From: Mycolicibacterium madagascariense
GTDB lineage: Bacteria > Actinomycetota > Actinomycetes > Mycobacteriales > Mycobacteriaceae
DNA: 64,000 nt
Direction of reading: 5' to 3'
NCBI RefSeq assembly: GCF_010729665.1
Contig: NZ_AP022610.1
Coordinates: 372,001 to 436,000 of the forward strand
Within the stretch, counting starts at the first letter, position 1; every line of letters begins with the position of its first letter. Shown piece after piece: positions 1 to 8,302 of the stretch. The notes under the pieces were generated by a model. That model was not told where the DNA came from. It did no database searches and saw nothing but the letters and a program-made list of their open reading frames with translations. Position numbers and translations under genes: made by a program.

Positions 1-909
1 ACCATCAAACCCGGTTGGGGCTTCTCCGGGGACTACCGCCCGGGCCAGTACGTGGGCATCGGGCTGCGGATCGACGGCCGGTGGCACTGGCGGTCGTATT
101 CGCTGACGTCGGTCCCGGAGCGCGACGAGAAGCTGATCTCGATCACGGTCAAGGCCACCCCGGAGGGCTTCCTCTCGACCCACCTCGTCAACGGCGTGAA
201 ACCCGGAACGATCGTTCGCTTGGCCTCGCCGAAGGGTGACTTCGCCCTCCCCGATCCGCCGCCGGCCAAACTGCTCCTGGTGACCGCGGGCAGCGGCATC
301 ACCCCCGTGATGGCGATGCTGCGCTCCATGGCCCAGCGCGGCCAGACACCCGACGTGGTGCACATCCACTCCGCCCCGTCGGCGCAGGACGTGATCTTCC
401 ACGACGAGCTGCAGACGCTGAACGACGGCGACACCGACTACGTCCTGCGGCTGCACCTCACCGATGACCGGGGCCATCTCGACTTCGAGACCGAGCTGGA
501 CGAGCTGGTGCCCGACTGGCGGGACCGCCCGACGTGGGCGTGCGGACCACCCGCCATGCTCGACGCGATCGAGAAGGTCTGGACCGACGCAGGCGTCCCC
601 GAGGATCGACTGCACATGGAGCGCTTCGTCATCGCCAGAACCGACAAGGGCGGTGAGGGAGGCACCGTCACGTTCGCGCTGTCGGACAAGACGGTCGAGG
701 CCGACGGCGCCACGTCACTGCTCGAGGCCGGTGAGCAGGCCGGCATTCAGATGCCGTTCGGCTGCCGGATGGGAATCTGCCAAAGTTGCGTGCTGCCACT
801 GGAATCGGGCCACGTTCGCGACTTCCGGTCCGGTGCCGAACACGGCCCGGGCGACCGCATCCAGACCTGCATCTCCGCCGCATCCGGCGACTGCACCCTC
901 AACGTCTAG
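1..909 (+). CDS. Ferredoxin reductase-type electron transfer protein, 5' end outside window
   Basis: Feeds electrons from NAD(P)H through FAD and a [2Fe-2S] cluster to the membrane desaturase encoded next. The frame is open from base 1, so the N-terminus is missing; 302 residues are visible. Seen in order: FAD-binding RPGQYVGIG and RSYSLTS, nucleotide-binding [17 protein letters not shown], then a C-terminal plant-type ferredoxin domain with cluster cysteines in [10 protein letters not shown] and a fourth in QTCIS. The stop lies 11 bases before the desaturase start, so the two are one operon. This is the Rv3230c/DesA3 arrangement of mycobacteria. A paralogous pair is at 15.6-17.9 kb. Family and role are secure; the exact redox partner is inferred from adjacency. 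Confidence 0.93.
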   Translation, partial: TIKPGWGFSGDYRPGQYVGIGLRIDGRWHWRSYSLTSVPERDEKLISITVKATPEGFLSTHLVNGVKPGTIVRLASPKGDFALPDPPPAKLLLVTAGSGITPVMAMLRSMAQRGQTPDVVHIHSAPSAQDVIFHDELQTLNDGDTDYVLRLHLTDDRGHLDFETELDELVPDWRDRPTWACGPPAMLDAIEKVWTDAGVPEDRLHMERFVIARTDKGGEGGTVTFALSDKTVEADGATSLLEAGEQAGIQMPFGCRMGICQSCVLPLESGHVRDFRSGAEHGPGDRIQTCISAASGDCTLNV

Positions 910-920
910 GGAGAATCAGC

Positions 921-2159
921 ATGGCCATCACCGACATCAAGGAATACGCCCATCTCACCCCCGAGGACGTCGAGCAGCTCGCTCGCGAACTCGACGACAT
1001 CCGCACCGACGTCGAGGAGTCCCGCGGCGAACGGGACGCCCGCTACATCCGGCGGGCCATCCAGCTGCAGCGGGGCCTCGCCGCGGGCGGGCGGGTCGCG
1101 CTGTTCGCCAGTCACCGCAGGATCCCGCGGGTGCTCGGCACGGGAATGTTGGCTGCCGCCAAGATCATCGAGAACATGGAGCTGGGGCACAACATCACCC
1201 ACGGTCAGTGGGACTGGATGAACGATCCGGAGATCCATTCCACGGAGTGGGAGTGGGACACCACCTCGCCGACCGAGCACTGGAAGAAGTCGCACAACTT
1301 CATCCATCACAAGTACACCAACGTCGTCGGCCTCGACGACGACATCGGTTACGGCATCATGCGTCTCACGCGCGATCAGCGCTGGGAGAAGTGGATGATC
1401 TTCAACCCCGTCATCAACCTGACGCTGGGCACGCTCTTCGAGTGGGGTGTCGCGCTGCACGGCGTGGAGACCACCAAGTACCGCAAGGGCGACAAGTCGC
1501 TGGCCGAGGTCCGCAAGGACCTCAGGATCATCGGGCGCAAGGTCGGCAAGCAGGTGGGCAAGGACTACGTGGTGTTCCCCGCGCTCGCCGGGCGCAACTG
1601 GAAGTCGACGCTGAAGGCCAACGCCGTCGCGAACCTGATCCGCAACTACTGGTCGTATGCGGTGATCTTCTGTGGGCACTTCCCCGACGGTGCCGAGAAG
1701 TTCACCCGCGACGAGTTCGAGACCGAGACGCACGCCGAGTGGTATCTGCGTCAGATGTTGGGCTCGGCCAACTTTCACGCCGGTCCGGTGATGGCGTTCA
1801 TGAGCGGCAACCTCTGCTACCAGATCGAGCACCACCTGTTCCCCGACCTGCCGAGCAACCGGTACGCCGAGATCAGCGAGCGGGTGCGGGCGCTGTGCGA
1901 CAAGTACGACCTGCCCTACACCACCGGCTCGCTGGCGCGGCAGTACTCGCAGTCGTTCTGGACGATCGCGAAGCTGGCACTGCCCGACAAGCTGCTCAAG
2001 GCGACGTCCGACGATGCGCCGGAGACCAACTCCGAGTTGAAGTTCCGCATCCGCGAGGGCGTATGCGAGAGCTTCGGCGTCGATCCGGAGACGGGCAAGC
2101 GCCGCGGTCTGCGAACCGCGCTGCGGGAACTGCAGACGGCGGGCGTCGCCACGGCGTAG
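921..2159 (+). CDS. Membrane fatty-acid desaturase (DesA3-like)
   Basis: Di-iron acyl desaturase of 412 residues, expected to introduce a double bond into long-chain acyl-CoA at the membrane. Three histidine boxes are visible: H90-x3-H94 in HNITHGQWDW, H125-x3-HH130 in HNFIHHKYTN, and QIEHH around residues 301-305 followed by LFPD. Hydrophobic stretches lie between the boxes. The start is ATG 921, the codon where homology to the second desaturase in this window begins (both then read DI..L..EL..IR); the frame stays open upstream without family similarity. It follows the reductase gene by 11 bases. Compared with the copy at 15.6 kb it has a C-terminal extension of about 40 residues. Confidence 0.93.
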   Translation: MAITDIKEYAHLTPEDVEQLARELDDIRTDVEESRGERDARYIRRAIQLQRGLAAGGRVALFASHRRIPRVLGTGMLAAAKIIENMELGHNITHGQWDWMNDPEIHSTEWEWDTTSPTEHWKKSHNFIHHKYTNVVGLDDDIGYGIMRLTRDQRWEKWMIFNPVINLTLGTLFEWGVALHGVETTKYRKGDKSLAEVRKDLRIIGRKVGKQVGKDYVVFPALAGRNWKSTLKANAVANLIRNYWSYAVIFCGHFPDGAEKFTRDEFETETHAEWYLRQMLGSANFHAGPVMAFMSGNLCYQIEHHLFPDLPSNRYAEISERVRALCDKYDLPYTTGSLARQYSQSFWTIAKLALPDKLLKATSDDAPETNSELKFRIREGVCESFGVDPETGKRRGLRTALRELQTAGVATA

Positions 2160-2172
2160 CCACCGAACGCGA

Positions 2173-2206
2173 AACGAGGACCGGCCCCTGGGGGTCGGTC
2201 CTCGTT
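2173..2206 (+). terminator. Strong hairpin after the desaturase operon
   Basis: A perfect 11-bp inverted repeat (AACGAGGACCG at 2173-2183 with its complement at 2196-2206) encloses a GC-rich centre that can extend the stem. It begins 14 bases after the desaturase stop and ends 11 bases before the convergent gene's stop. There is no T-run, as is usual for mycobacterial terminators. It could serve both converging transcripts. Confidence 0.7.
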
Positions 2207-2216
2207 CCGGGTGGGG

Positions 2217-2498
2217 TCAGCGCATGCGGGTCGAGTTGCGGTTGCCGACGCGGGTCCAGATCAGCAGGACGATGACGGCGCCGATGACCGAGCCGATGAG
2301 ACCGGAGGGCTGCAGGAAGCCGTGGGCGGCGTCCTTGTGGAAGATGAGGTAGCCGAGGAAGCCGCCGACGAACGAGCCGACGATGCCGAGGACGATGGTC
2401 ATCAGGATGGACATGCTCTGCTTGCCTGGAATGATCAGACGAGCGAGCGCTCCGGCGATGAGACCGACGACGACGATGCCGATGATGAGTCCGAGCAT
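2217..2498 (-). CDS. GlsB/YeaQ/YmgE family stress-response membrane protein
   Basis: Small 93-residue integral membrane protein of the transglycosylase-associated (YeaQ/YmgE) family; the molecular function of the family is unclear and it is usually stress-induced. About three hydrophobic helices are visible, with the family landmarks GALARLIIPGKQ after helix 1 and GIVGSFVGGFLG in helix 2. The C-terminus is basic. A paralogue with the same GALARL..PGKQ motif lies at 31558-31842. The ATG is preceded by GGAAGGATCC, which contains a plausible ribosome binding site. It is monocistronic, convergent with the desaturase operon. Confidence 0.88.
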   Translation of the reverse strand: MLGLIIGIVVVGLIAGALARLIIPGKQSMSILMTIVLGIVGSFVGGFLGYLIFHKDAAHGFLQPSGLIGSVIGAVIVLLIWTRVGNRNSTRMR

Positions 2499-2584
2499 GA
2501 TGTGGATCCTTCCGATGGGGGCGCCGGGATGGCGCTGGTGACCGGTGCGGGTGCCCGATGCTGGTATCAGTTCACACGCCCCGC

Positions 2585-2605
2585 AGGGGTGTCCGGTACA
2601 CCCCT
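2585..2605 (-). terminator. Hairpin at the end of the DMT transporter gene
   Basis: Arms AGGGGTGT (2585-2592) and ACACCCCT (2598-2605) pair perfectly around a 5-base loop. The right arm overlaps the stop codon of the minus-strand transporter gene, so this is a likely terminator for that unit. Confidence 0.45.
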
Positions 2606-3482
2606 AGGGAGGGAACTGCGCCGCCGAGCGGACGGCACCGACGCTGGCCGTCGTGACCAGGGCGATGGCGATGCAGTCCAGGACCGTGAGGCGCTGCCGA
2701 AGGATCAGCCACCCCGCGAGCACGGCGACGACGGGGGACAGGCAGGTCAGCACCGCGAACGTGCCGGGTGCCAGCGTGCGCAGCGACCACAGTTCCAGCG
2801 AGTAGGGGATGACCGAGCTCAGGAGCCCGACGCCGACGGCCAGCGCGCCCACGTGCCAGTGCGCGACCACGGACGTCGCAAGTGAGCCCGCCGCGATCGG
2901 CGCGAGGAGTAGCGCACCGACGAACGTGGCGATCGCGAGCGCGTCCAGCCGGGGGAACACCCGCACCGCGCGCGACGTCGCCACGATGTAGCAGGCCCAG
3001 CCGACCGCGGCCGCCGCGGCGAAGGCGACCCCGGCGCCGTCGAGATGACCGACCTGGGTGGGCGTGACGCCGAGGGCGGCGATGCCGGCGAAGGCGAGCA
3101 CCGCCCACGCCCACCCCGTCCACCGGCGGCTCAGCGCGACGGACAGCAGCAGCGGTCCAAGCACCTCGATGGTCACCGCGATTCCGAGTGGGATGCGTGA
3201 GATCGCCTCGTAGAAGCAGAGATTCATGACCATCAGGGCGGCGGCCAACGCCAGCGCGGCCCCCCAGGCGCGACGACCGAGGCCGCGGACGCGCGGCCGA
3301 ACGGCCACGCACAGCACCACCCCGGCGACACCGGTCCGCGCCAGTGTCGCACCGGCGGGGCCCAGCGCGGCGAACAGCCCGACGGCGAACGCCGCGCCGA
3401 TCTCCTGCGACGCCGCGGCGGCCAGCACCAGCAGGGCGGGACCGACGGGCGGCCCGTGCCGGGAGGGCACCGGAGGAGTCAC
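2604..3482 (-). CDS. EamA/DMT-superfamily transporter (RhtA-like exporter)
   Basis: 292-residue inner-membrane protein with about ten hydrophobic helices in two EamA repeats, resembling the threonine/homoserine exporter RhtA. Visible landmarks are the second-repeat start WACYIVATSRAVR and the conserved end-of-repeat stretch SVIPYSLELWSLRTLAPGTF. The substrate is unknown. It starts 9 bases after the stop of the upstream SDR gene on the same strand, so the two are probably one transcript. Because the SDR promoter region holds a copy of the TetR-type operator found at 14.4 kb, this exporter may belong to that regulon and move a pathway compound; that is inference. Confidence 0.85.
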   Translation of the reverse strand: MTPPVPSRHGPPVGPALLVLAAAASQEIGAAFAVGLFAALGPAGATLARTGVAGVVLCVAVRPRVRGLGRRAWGAALALAAALMVMNLCFYEAISRIPLGIAVTIEVLGPLLLSVALSRRWTGWAWAVLAFAGIAALGVTPTQVGHLDGAGVAFAAAAAVGWACYIVATSRAVRVFPRLDALAIATFVGALLLAPIAAGSLATSVVAHWHVGALAVGVGLLSSVIPYSLELWSLRTLAPGTFAVLTCLSPVVAVLAGWLILRQRLTVLDCIAIALVTTASVGAVRSAAQFPP

Positions 3483-3491
3483 GTCCGGCGC

Positions 3492-4253
3492 CTAGGTGAT
3501 GGTGACCCCGCCGTCGACGGCAATGGTCTGGCCCGTGACGTAGCCCGCGGCGGGGGAGGCCAGCCAGACCAGGGTGGCGGCGAGTTCGGTGGGATCGCCC
3601 ATCCGCGGCAGCACGAACCGGCCGCTCAGCGATTCGAGGTATCCGGGCTGATACTGGTCGGTCATCTCGGACTTGAAGAAGCCCGGTGCGATCGCGTTGA
3701 CGCGGATGCCCTTGCGGGACCCCCACTGCTGGGCGAGATCTCGGGTCAATCCGACGATCGCCGCCTTGCTGGCGCTGTAGGCCGCCTGCGGCAGGCCGGC
3801 CGTCGTCAGGCCGAGGATGCTGGAGATGTTGACGATCGAACTGCCCGGCGCCATCACCTTCGCGCACGCCTGCGCCGCCCAGTAGGAGCCGTGCAGGTTG
3901 ATGTCGACGACGGCCCGGAACTCCTCGGGCGTCTCGCGTGTCGCGGGGACCGCGGTGCCGATGCCGGCGTTGTTGACCAGGACGTCGACCCTGCCGAACT
4001 CCTCGATCGCCGCGTCCACCATGGCCTGACACTGCTCGGGGTCGACCACGTCGGTGCGGACCGTCAGCGCCCGGCCGCCCGCCGCGGTCACCAATCCGGC
4101 TGTGTCACCGAGCTTTTCGACGCGGCGGGCGGCCAGCACGACGTCGGCCCCGGCCTCGGCGCAGGCTTGGGCGAACGCCACGCCCAGACCGGACGACGCC
4201 CCGGTGACGATGACGACCTTGCCGTCGAGGCGGAACAGATCCATCAGGGCCAT
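3492..4253 (-). CDS. SDR-family NAD(P)-dependent oxidoreductase
   Basis: 253-residue classical short-chain dehydrogenase. The nucleotide motif TGASSGLGVAFA lies at residues 17-28, NNAG follows near 90, the catalytic Ser near SSILG, and Tyr/Lys in YSASKAA. A C-terminal IAVDGGVTI closes the fold. The substrate is unknown. It is divergent from the amidohydrolase gene, and the 126-base intergenic region contains the TGACGAAATCCTCA operator, so it may serve the same aromatic pathway as the 9.6-14.4 kb operon. The DMT exporter follows 9 bases downstream. Confidence 0.88.
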   Translation of the reverse strand: MALMDLFRLDGKVVIVTGASSGLGVAFAQACAEAGADVVLAARRVEKLGDTAGLVTAAGGRALTVRTDVVDPEQCQAMVDAAIEEFGRVDVLVNNAGIGTAVPATRETPEEFRAVVDINLHGSYWAAQACAKVMAPGSSIVNISSILGLTTAGLPQAAYSASKAAIVGLTRDLAQQWGSRKGIRVNAIAPGFFKSEMTDQYQPGYLESLSGRFVLPRMGDPTELAATLVWLASPAAGYVTGQTIAVDGGVTIT

Positions 4254-4336
4254 GTCAGAACCCCGGGCTTTCGATGACCGTCATGGCTGTCTTTGTACCC
4301 CGCGGACGGTTCGCGCCGTCGACCGACCACGGCTGC

Positions 4337-4350
4337 TGACGAAATCCTCA
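4337..4350 (+). promoter_or_regulatory. Candidate TetR operator, copy 1
   Basis: TGACGAAATCCTCA, one mismatch from the perfect palindrome TGACGA-AA-TCGTCA seen at 14403. It begins 31 bases before the amidohydrolase -10 element, the same spacing (30) as in front of the TetR gene at 14511. It lies between the divergent SDR and amidohydrolase genes. Confidence 0.65.
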
Positions 4351-4367
4351 ACGATGAGGAATTCGAC

Positions 4368-4373
4368 TAGCAT
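4368..4373 (+). promoter_or_regulatory. -10 element (TAGCAT), leaderless promoter
   Basis: TAGCAT lies 6 bases before ATG 4380, and no Shine-Dalgarno sequence precedes the ATG. This fits a leaderless mRNA starting at the amidohydrolase start codon. Confidence 0.6.
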
Positions 4374-4379
4374 GGGGCG

Positions 4380-5321
4380 ATGGCTGCCGAGACCCTCGTC
4401 GACGTACACGCCCACTATCTGACCGACCACTACGTCGCGGCGGCCACGGCTGCCGGCGTCGTGCATCCCGACGGCATGCCCGGCTGGCCCAGCTGGTCGG
4501 TCGACGACCACCTCGCGCTGATGGAGGAGACGCGCACCGGCACGGCGATCCTGTCGATCTCCTCGCCCGGCGTGCACTTCGGCGACGACGACGCGGCGAC
4601 CGAATTGGCGCGCCACGTCAACGAATTCGCGGCGACCGTGGTCGCGGAGCACGGTGACCGCTTCGGGTTCTTCGCCTCGATCCCGCTGCCGTGCGTCCCC
4701 GCCGCCGTCGACGAGGCCGTCCACGCGATGGACCGACTCGGGGCCCGCGGCGTGGTCCTGATGAGCAACGCCCGCGGCGCGTACCTCGGCGACCCCGGCC
4801 TCGATCCACTGTGGGAGGAGTTGAATCGGCGCCACGCCATCGTCTTCGAACACCCGACGTCGCCACCGGGCGTCGACGCGGTGGCCCTCGGCAGGCCGCG
4901 GCCGATGCTGGAGTTCATGTTCGAGACCACCAGGACGGTGACCGACCTGATGTTCGCGGGCGTCCCCGAGCGCTACCCGGACATCGACTTCGTCATTCCG
5001 CACTGCGGGGCGACGCTGCCGGTCGTGGCCGACCGCATCGAACTCTTCCGCAGTCTGCTCCCCGGTTCCCACGGGCGGCCCGCGTCGACGCTTACGACAC
5101 GTCAACAGCTGCAACGTCTTTGGTTCGACCTGGCGGGCACGCCGTTCCCGGCGGCCGCCGCGGCACTGGTCGACGTCGTCGGCACCGACCGATTGCTCTA
5201 CGGCAGCGACTACTGCTGGACGCCCGCGGTGATGGCGGCCCAGCAGGCCGCCGCGCTGGACGGGCAGGAGATCGACTGGCGAGCCCTCGTGTCGGCCAAC
5301 GCTGCCCGCCTGCTCGGGTAG
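4380..5321 (+). CDS. Amidohydrolase family protein (ACMSD/decarboxylase-like)
   Basis: 313-residue TIM-barrel amidohydrolase of the amidohydrolase-2 group, which includes ACMSD and gamma-resorcylate-type nonoxidative decarboxylases. The metal motif HAH is in VDVHAHYL at residues 8-15. Later motifs are VFEHPTSP, the zinc-ligand-like VIPHCGATLP and LYGSDYCWTP with the conserved Asp. It probably decarboxylates or hydrolyses a ring or ring-cleavage acid. The start is set by the leaderless -10 at 4368. The operator at 4337 links it to the extradiol cleavage operon at 9.6-14.4 kb, where a decarboxylase would make sense. The substrate is not determinable from sequence. Confidence 0.87.
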   Translation: MAAETLVDVHAHYLTDHYVAAATAAGVVHPDGMPGWPSWSVDDHLALMEETRTGTAILSISSPGVHFGDDDAATELARHVNEFAATVVAEHGDRFGFFASIPLPCVPAAVDEAVHAMDRLGARGVVLMSNARGAYLGDPGLDPLWEELNRRHAIVFEHPTSPPGVDAVALGRPRPMLEFMFETTRTVTDLMFAGVPERYPDIDFVIPHCGATLPVVADRIELFRSLLPGSHGRPASTLTTRQQLQRLWFDLAGTPFPAAAAALVDVVGTDRLLYGSDYCWTPAVMAAQQAAALDGQEIDWRALVSANAARLLG

Positions 5322-5367
5322 GCGCACGAGCCTGAGCAAACCCGCGGCGGAGCCCACCAGCCCGCAG

Positions 5368-5373
5368 TAGACT
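5368..5373 (+). promoter_or_regulatory. -10 element (TAGACT), leaderless promoter
   Basis: TAGACT is 6 bases before ATG 5380. It decides that ATG over the in-frame TTG at 5374. Confidence 0.55.
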
Positions 5374-5379
5374 TTGCTG

Positions 5380-5796
5380 ATGGAATCGACGGCGCCGATG
5401 GGCGAGGTCTTCGGCGACATCGCGGCCAGCCTCGGTCGCGGCGGGTGGGTCGTGACCCTCGCCTCGCTGCTGGCGATCGTCGCGGCGGGCGCCGCCGCGG
5501 GCACGGTCCGCCGGCTGGTCCGCCGCTCGACTCCCGAGATGATCGTGCTGCTGAACCGGTCGGCGGCGTTCTACGGCCGCTGGCCCGGTGACCGGCTGTC
5601 CAGCGCCCCGCCCGCCGAGGTGGCGGCCGAGGTGGCGCGGTGCCGCCGCCTCGTCGCATTGCTGGAGGCGCGCACCCCGGCCGGTGGCGACGGTGCCGCC
5701 AGCGGTGCGATGGACGGCCTGCGAGCGTGGATTGCGCTGTTGTCCAAGCGAATCGACGACGGCGCCCGCATGCCGTCCGGCCCGGCCTACGCCTAG
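5380..5796 (+). CDS. Hypothetical single-pass membrane protein
   Basis: 138 residues; no family recognised. Residues about 20-40 form one hydrophobic helix (VVTLASLLAIVAAGAAAG) followed by an Arg-rich stop-transfer stretch (VRRLVRRS). The cytoplasmic-side remainder is Ala-rich and probably helical. A C-terminal alpha-helical segment contains WIALLSKRIDD. ATG 5380 is chosen because TAGACT sits 6 bases upstream and no ribosome binding site is seen. It stands alone between two plus-strand units. Function unknown. Confidence 0.7.
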   Translation: MESTAPMGEVFGDIAASLGRGGWVVTLASLLAIVAAGAAAGTVRRLVRRSTPEMIVLLNRSAAFYGRWPGDRLSSAPPAEVAAEVARCRRLVALLEARTPAGGDGAASGAMDGLRAWIALLSKRIDDGARMPSGPAYA

Positions 5797-5882
5797 AGCG
5801 CACGACTCGTCACCGGGCGTCGAGGAATTCCCCGGGGCGTGCGGGTGTTCCTCAGGCCAACACCGGAGAGGGAGCCGAGTCG

Positions 5883-7193
5883 ATGAGCCAGCGGCCACTG
5901 CACTTCAACGCCTTCATCTGGCCCAACGGCTATCACGAATCGGCCTGGCGCGTCGTCGACGACCCGGTCGAGAACGTCCTCGGCCTGCCCTACTACGCCG
6001 ACATCGCGAGGACCGCCGAGCGCGGCCTGCTGGACTCGATCTTCCTGGCCGACAACATCGCCATCGCCGAGTACCGGGCGACGCACCTGCCGCAGACCCA
6101 GTTCGACCCCATCTCGGTGTTGTCGGCGCTGGCCGCGGTCACCGACCACATCGGCCTGATCGGGACGGGATCCACGACGTACAACCAGCCGTGGGAATTG
6201 GCCCGTCGGTTTGCCACGCTAGATCACCTCAGCGGTGGCAGGGCAGGGTGGAACATCGTCACGACGGTGACGCCGCTGGCGGCGGCCAACTTCGGCGAGA
6301 CCAGCCATCCCGACCACGCCGACCGCTACGCCAGAGCCCAGGAGTTCGTCGACGTCGCCACCCGCGTCTGGGACAGCTGGGCTGACGACGCCGTCGTCGG
6401 CGACCGCGCGAGGGGGGTGTGGGCGGAGCGCAGCAGGCTGCGGGCGCCCCGCTTCCACGGCGAGTTCTACGACGTCGACGGGGTGCAGCCGTTCCCCCGC
6501 TCACCCCAGGGGCGTCCGGTGCTGGTGCTGGCGGGGCAGTCGAGCGCGGGGATCCGGCTCGCCGCACGCTACGCCGAGATGGCGTTCTCCGGTCCGCCGT
6601 CGCTGGAGGCGGCGGTGGCCTTCCGGACCGACCTGCACGCCCAGGCCGCCGCATTCGGACGCCACCCCGACGAGGTGCTGGTGCTGCCCGCCCTGATGGT
6701 GACCCTGGGCGGCACCGAGGCCGAGGCCACGGCGAAGGCCCGTCGGTTGGAGGACCTCGCGAGCGCCGAATTCCGTTGGCAGAACGCGCTGTATACGGCC
6801 GGTCTGGACCCCGACGGGTTCGACCCCGACGCGCCGCTGCCCGCGCGCCTGTGGGCCGAGCCGTCGCCGTCGACGCGCGCCGATCAGCTCTACGCGGCCG
6901 CGCGGGCCCGCCCGGAGGCGTCGCTGCGCGACGTCGCCCGGCACGTGATGGGCGGGGCTGGGCAGACGCACTTCGTCGGGACGCCGGAGCAGCTGGCCGA
7001 CCACGTCATCGCCTGGCAGGACGCCGGCGCCGTCGACGGATTCACGATCATGGGGTCGACGCTGCCCTACGAGCTGACGGCCTTCGTCGACCATGTCGTG
7101 CCGATACTGCAGCGCCGCAACCGCTTTCGCACCGAGTACGTCGGCTCCACGCTGCGTGATGAGCTCGGGCTGTCCCGGCCGGCCGCGGGGTGA
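5883..7193 (+). CDS. LLM-class flavin monooxygenase (NtaA/SnaA/DszA type)
   Basis: 436-residue luciferase-like, FMN-dependent monooxygenase of the nitrilotriacetate/pristinamycin/dibenzothiophene-sulfone group; such enzymes use FMNH2 from a separate reductase, none of which is encoded nearby. The N-terminal FIWPNGYHESAWR, the GLLDSIFLAD segment and the GRAGWNIVTT motif are typical, as is GTPEQLADH near the C-terminus. The start ATG 5883 is preceded by GGAGAGGGAG. Its stop overlaps the start of the PLP enzyme gene (GTGA), so the two are translationally coupled. A substrate such as a sulfone, chelator or cyclic ketone cannot be told from sequence. Confidence 0.9.
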   Translation: MSQRPLHFNAFIWPNGYHESAWRVVDDPVENVLGLPYYADIARTAERGLLDSIFLADNIAIAEYRATHLPQTQFDPISVLSALAAVTDHIGLIGTGSTTYNQPWELARRFATLDHLSGGRAGWNIVTTVTPLAAANFGETSHPDHADRYARAQEFVDVATRVWDSWADDAVVGDRARGVWAERSRLRAPRFHGEFYDVDGVQPFPRSPQGRPVLVLAGQSSAGIRLAARYAEMAFSGPPSLEAAVAFRTDLHAQAAAFGRHPDEVLVLPALMVTLGGTEAEATAKARRLEDLASAEFRWQNALYTAGLDPDGFDPDAPLPARLWAEPSPSTRADQLYAAARARPEASLRDVARHVMGGAGQTHFVGTPEQLADHVIAWQDAGAVDGFTIMGSTLPYELTAFVDHVVPILQRRNRFRTEYVGSTLRDELGLSRPAAG

Positions 7194-8299
7194 GAGCCCC
7201 GTGGCGCGACGCGTTCCCGCTCGCGCGGGAGATCGTCATGCTGAACCACGCGTCCTACGGTCTGGCGCCCACCGCGATGCTGGAACACTGCGCCGCGCTG
7301 CGGGCCGAGCTCGAACGCGATCCGAACACGACCCTCGGCGACGCCCTCCTGGTGCGGCTGCGCGGTGTGGTCGACGCTGTGGCCCGTGAGCTCGGGTGGC
7401 CCGCCGAGTGCTGTGCGCTGACGACGAGTGCGACCGCGGGCGCGGCGGCCGTGCAGCGTTCGGTGGCCCTCGGCCCCGGGGACACCGTCGTGGTCCTCGA
7501 CTGCGAGTACTCCTCGGTCATCCGTGGGTGGCGGCGACGCTGCGATGAGGTCGGCGCGACGCTGACCGTCGTCCCGGTGCGGCTGCCGTTCGACGACGCC
7601 GGCGAGCTGCTCGACGAGATGTCCTGTCGTGCACCGGATTCGGTGGCCGTGCTGCAGTTCAGCGCCATCACCTCGTCGGCGGCGCTGCGGCTCCCCGTCG
7701 CCGAGCTCGCGGCGTGGGGACGCCGGCGCGGGGCCACGGTGGTGGTCGACGCCGCGCACGGCCCCTTCCACGTCGGACTCGACTGGTGGCGCGACGTCGA
7801 CGTCGTATTCGGCACGCTGCACAAGTGGCTGCCGGTGCCGCGGTCGGTGGGGATCGTGTACGGCGCGGTGCCGCTGTACCCGGCCGAGACGTCGCTGACC
7901 TTCGACGAGGCGTGCCCCGCCGACCGGTTCGGGTGGCCGGGCACCTTCGACCCCGCGTCGCGGCTGGCCCTACCCGAGGCCATCGCGCTGCACCGTACGT
8001 GGCAGGCGGCGGGGCTGTTCGCCGAGTGCGCGGACCTCGCAGACCACGCGAGTGACGCACTGGAAGCCGTCGGGGCCGTCCCGACGGCGGCCGTCGGGTT
8101 CCGGCCGCCGCGGCTGCGGTCCTTCCTGCTGCCGGGCGTCGACCTCGACGCGCTGCGACGACGGCTCATCGACGCCGACATTCGGGCGTGGACGGGCCGC
8201 TACGACGCCTCGACCGCACTGGTTCGCGTCGCCACCCACGTGTACAACGACCAGCGCGACGTCGACGCCCTGGTGCGGGTCGTCGGCGCGGGGAGGTGA
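7190..8299 (+). CDS. Aminotransferase class V-fold PLP enzyme
   Basis: 369-residue fold-type I PLP enzyme of the class V group (isopenicillin-N epimerase/cysteine desulfurase-like). The N-terminus reads LNHASYGLAP, typical of the epimerase-like branch. The Asp that contacts the pyridine ring is in VVVDAAHGPFH, and the Schiff-base Lys is in GTLHKWLPVPR. The GTG start overlaps the stop of the flavin monooxygenase, so the two proteins are probably made together and may act in sequence. The gene ends 3 bases before the next start. The reaction is unknown. Confidence 0.85.
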   Translation: MRAPWRDAFPLAREIVMLNHASYGLAPTAMLEHCAALRAELERDPNTTLGDALLVRLRGVVDAVARELGWPAECCALTTSATAGAAAVQRSVALGPGDTVVVLDCEYSSVIRGWRRRCDEVGATLTVVPVRLPFDDAGELLDEMSCRAPDSVAVLQFSAITSSAALRLPVAELAAWGRRRGATVVVDAAHGPFHVGLDWWRDVDVVFGTLHKWLPVPRSVGIVYGAVPLYPAETSLTFDEACPADRFGWPGTFDPASRLALPEAIALHRTWQAAGLFAECADLADHASDALEAVGAVPTAAVGFRPPRLRSFLLPGVDLDALRRRLIDADIRAWTGRYDASTALVRVATHVYNDQRDVDALVRVVGAGR

Positions 8300-8302
8300 G
8301 CG

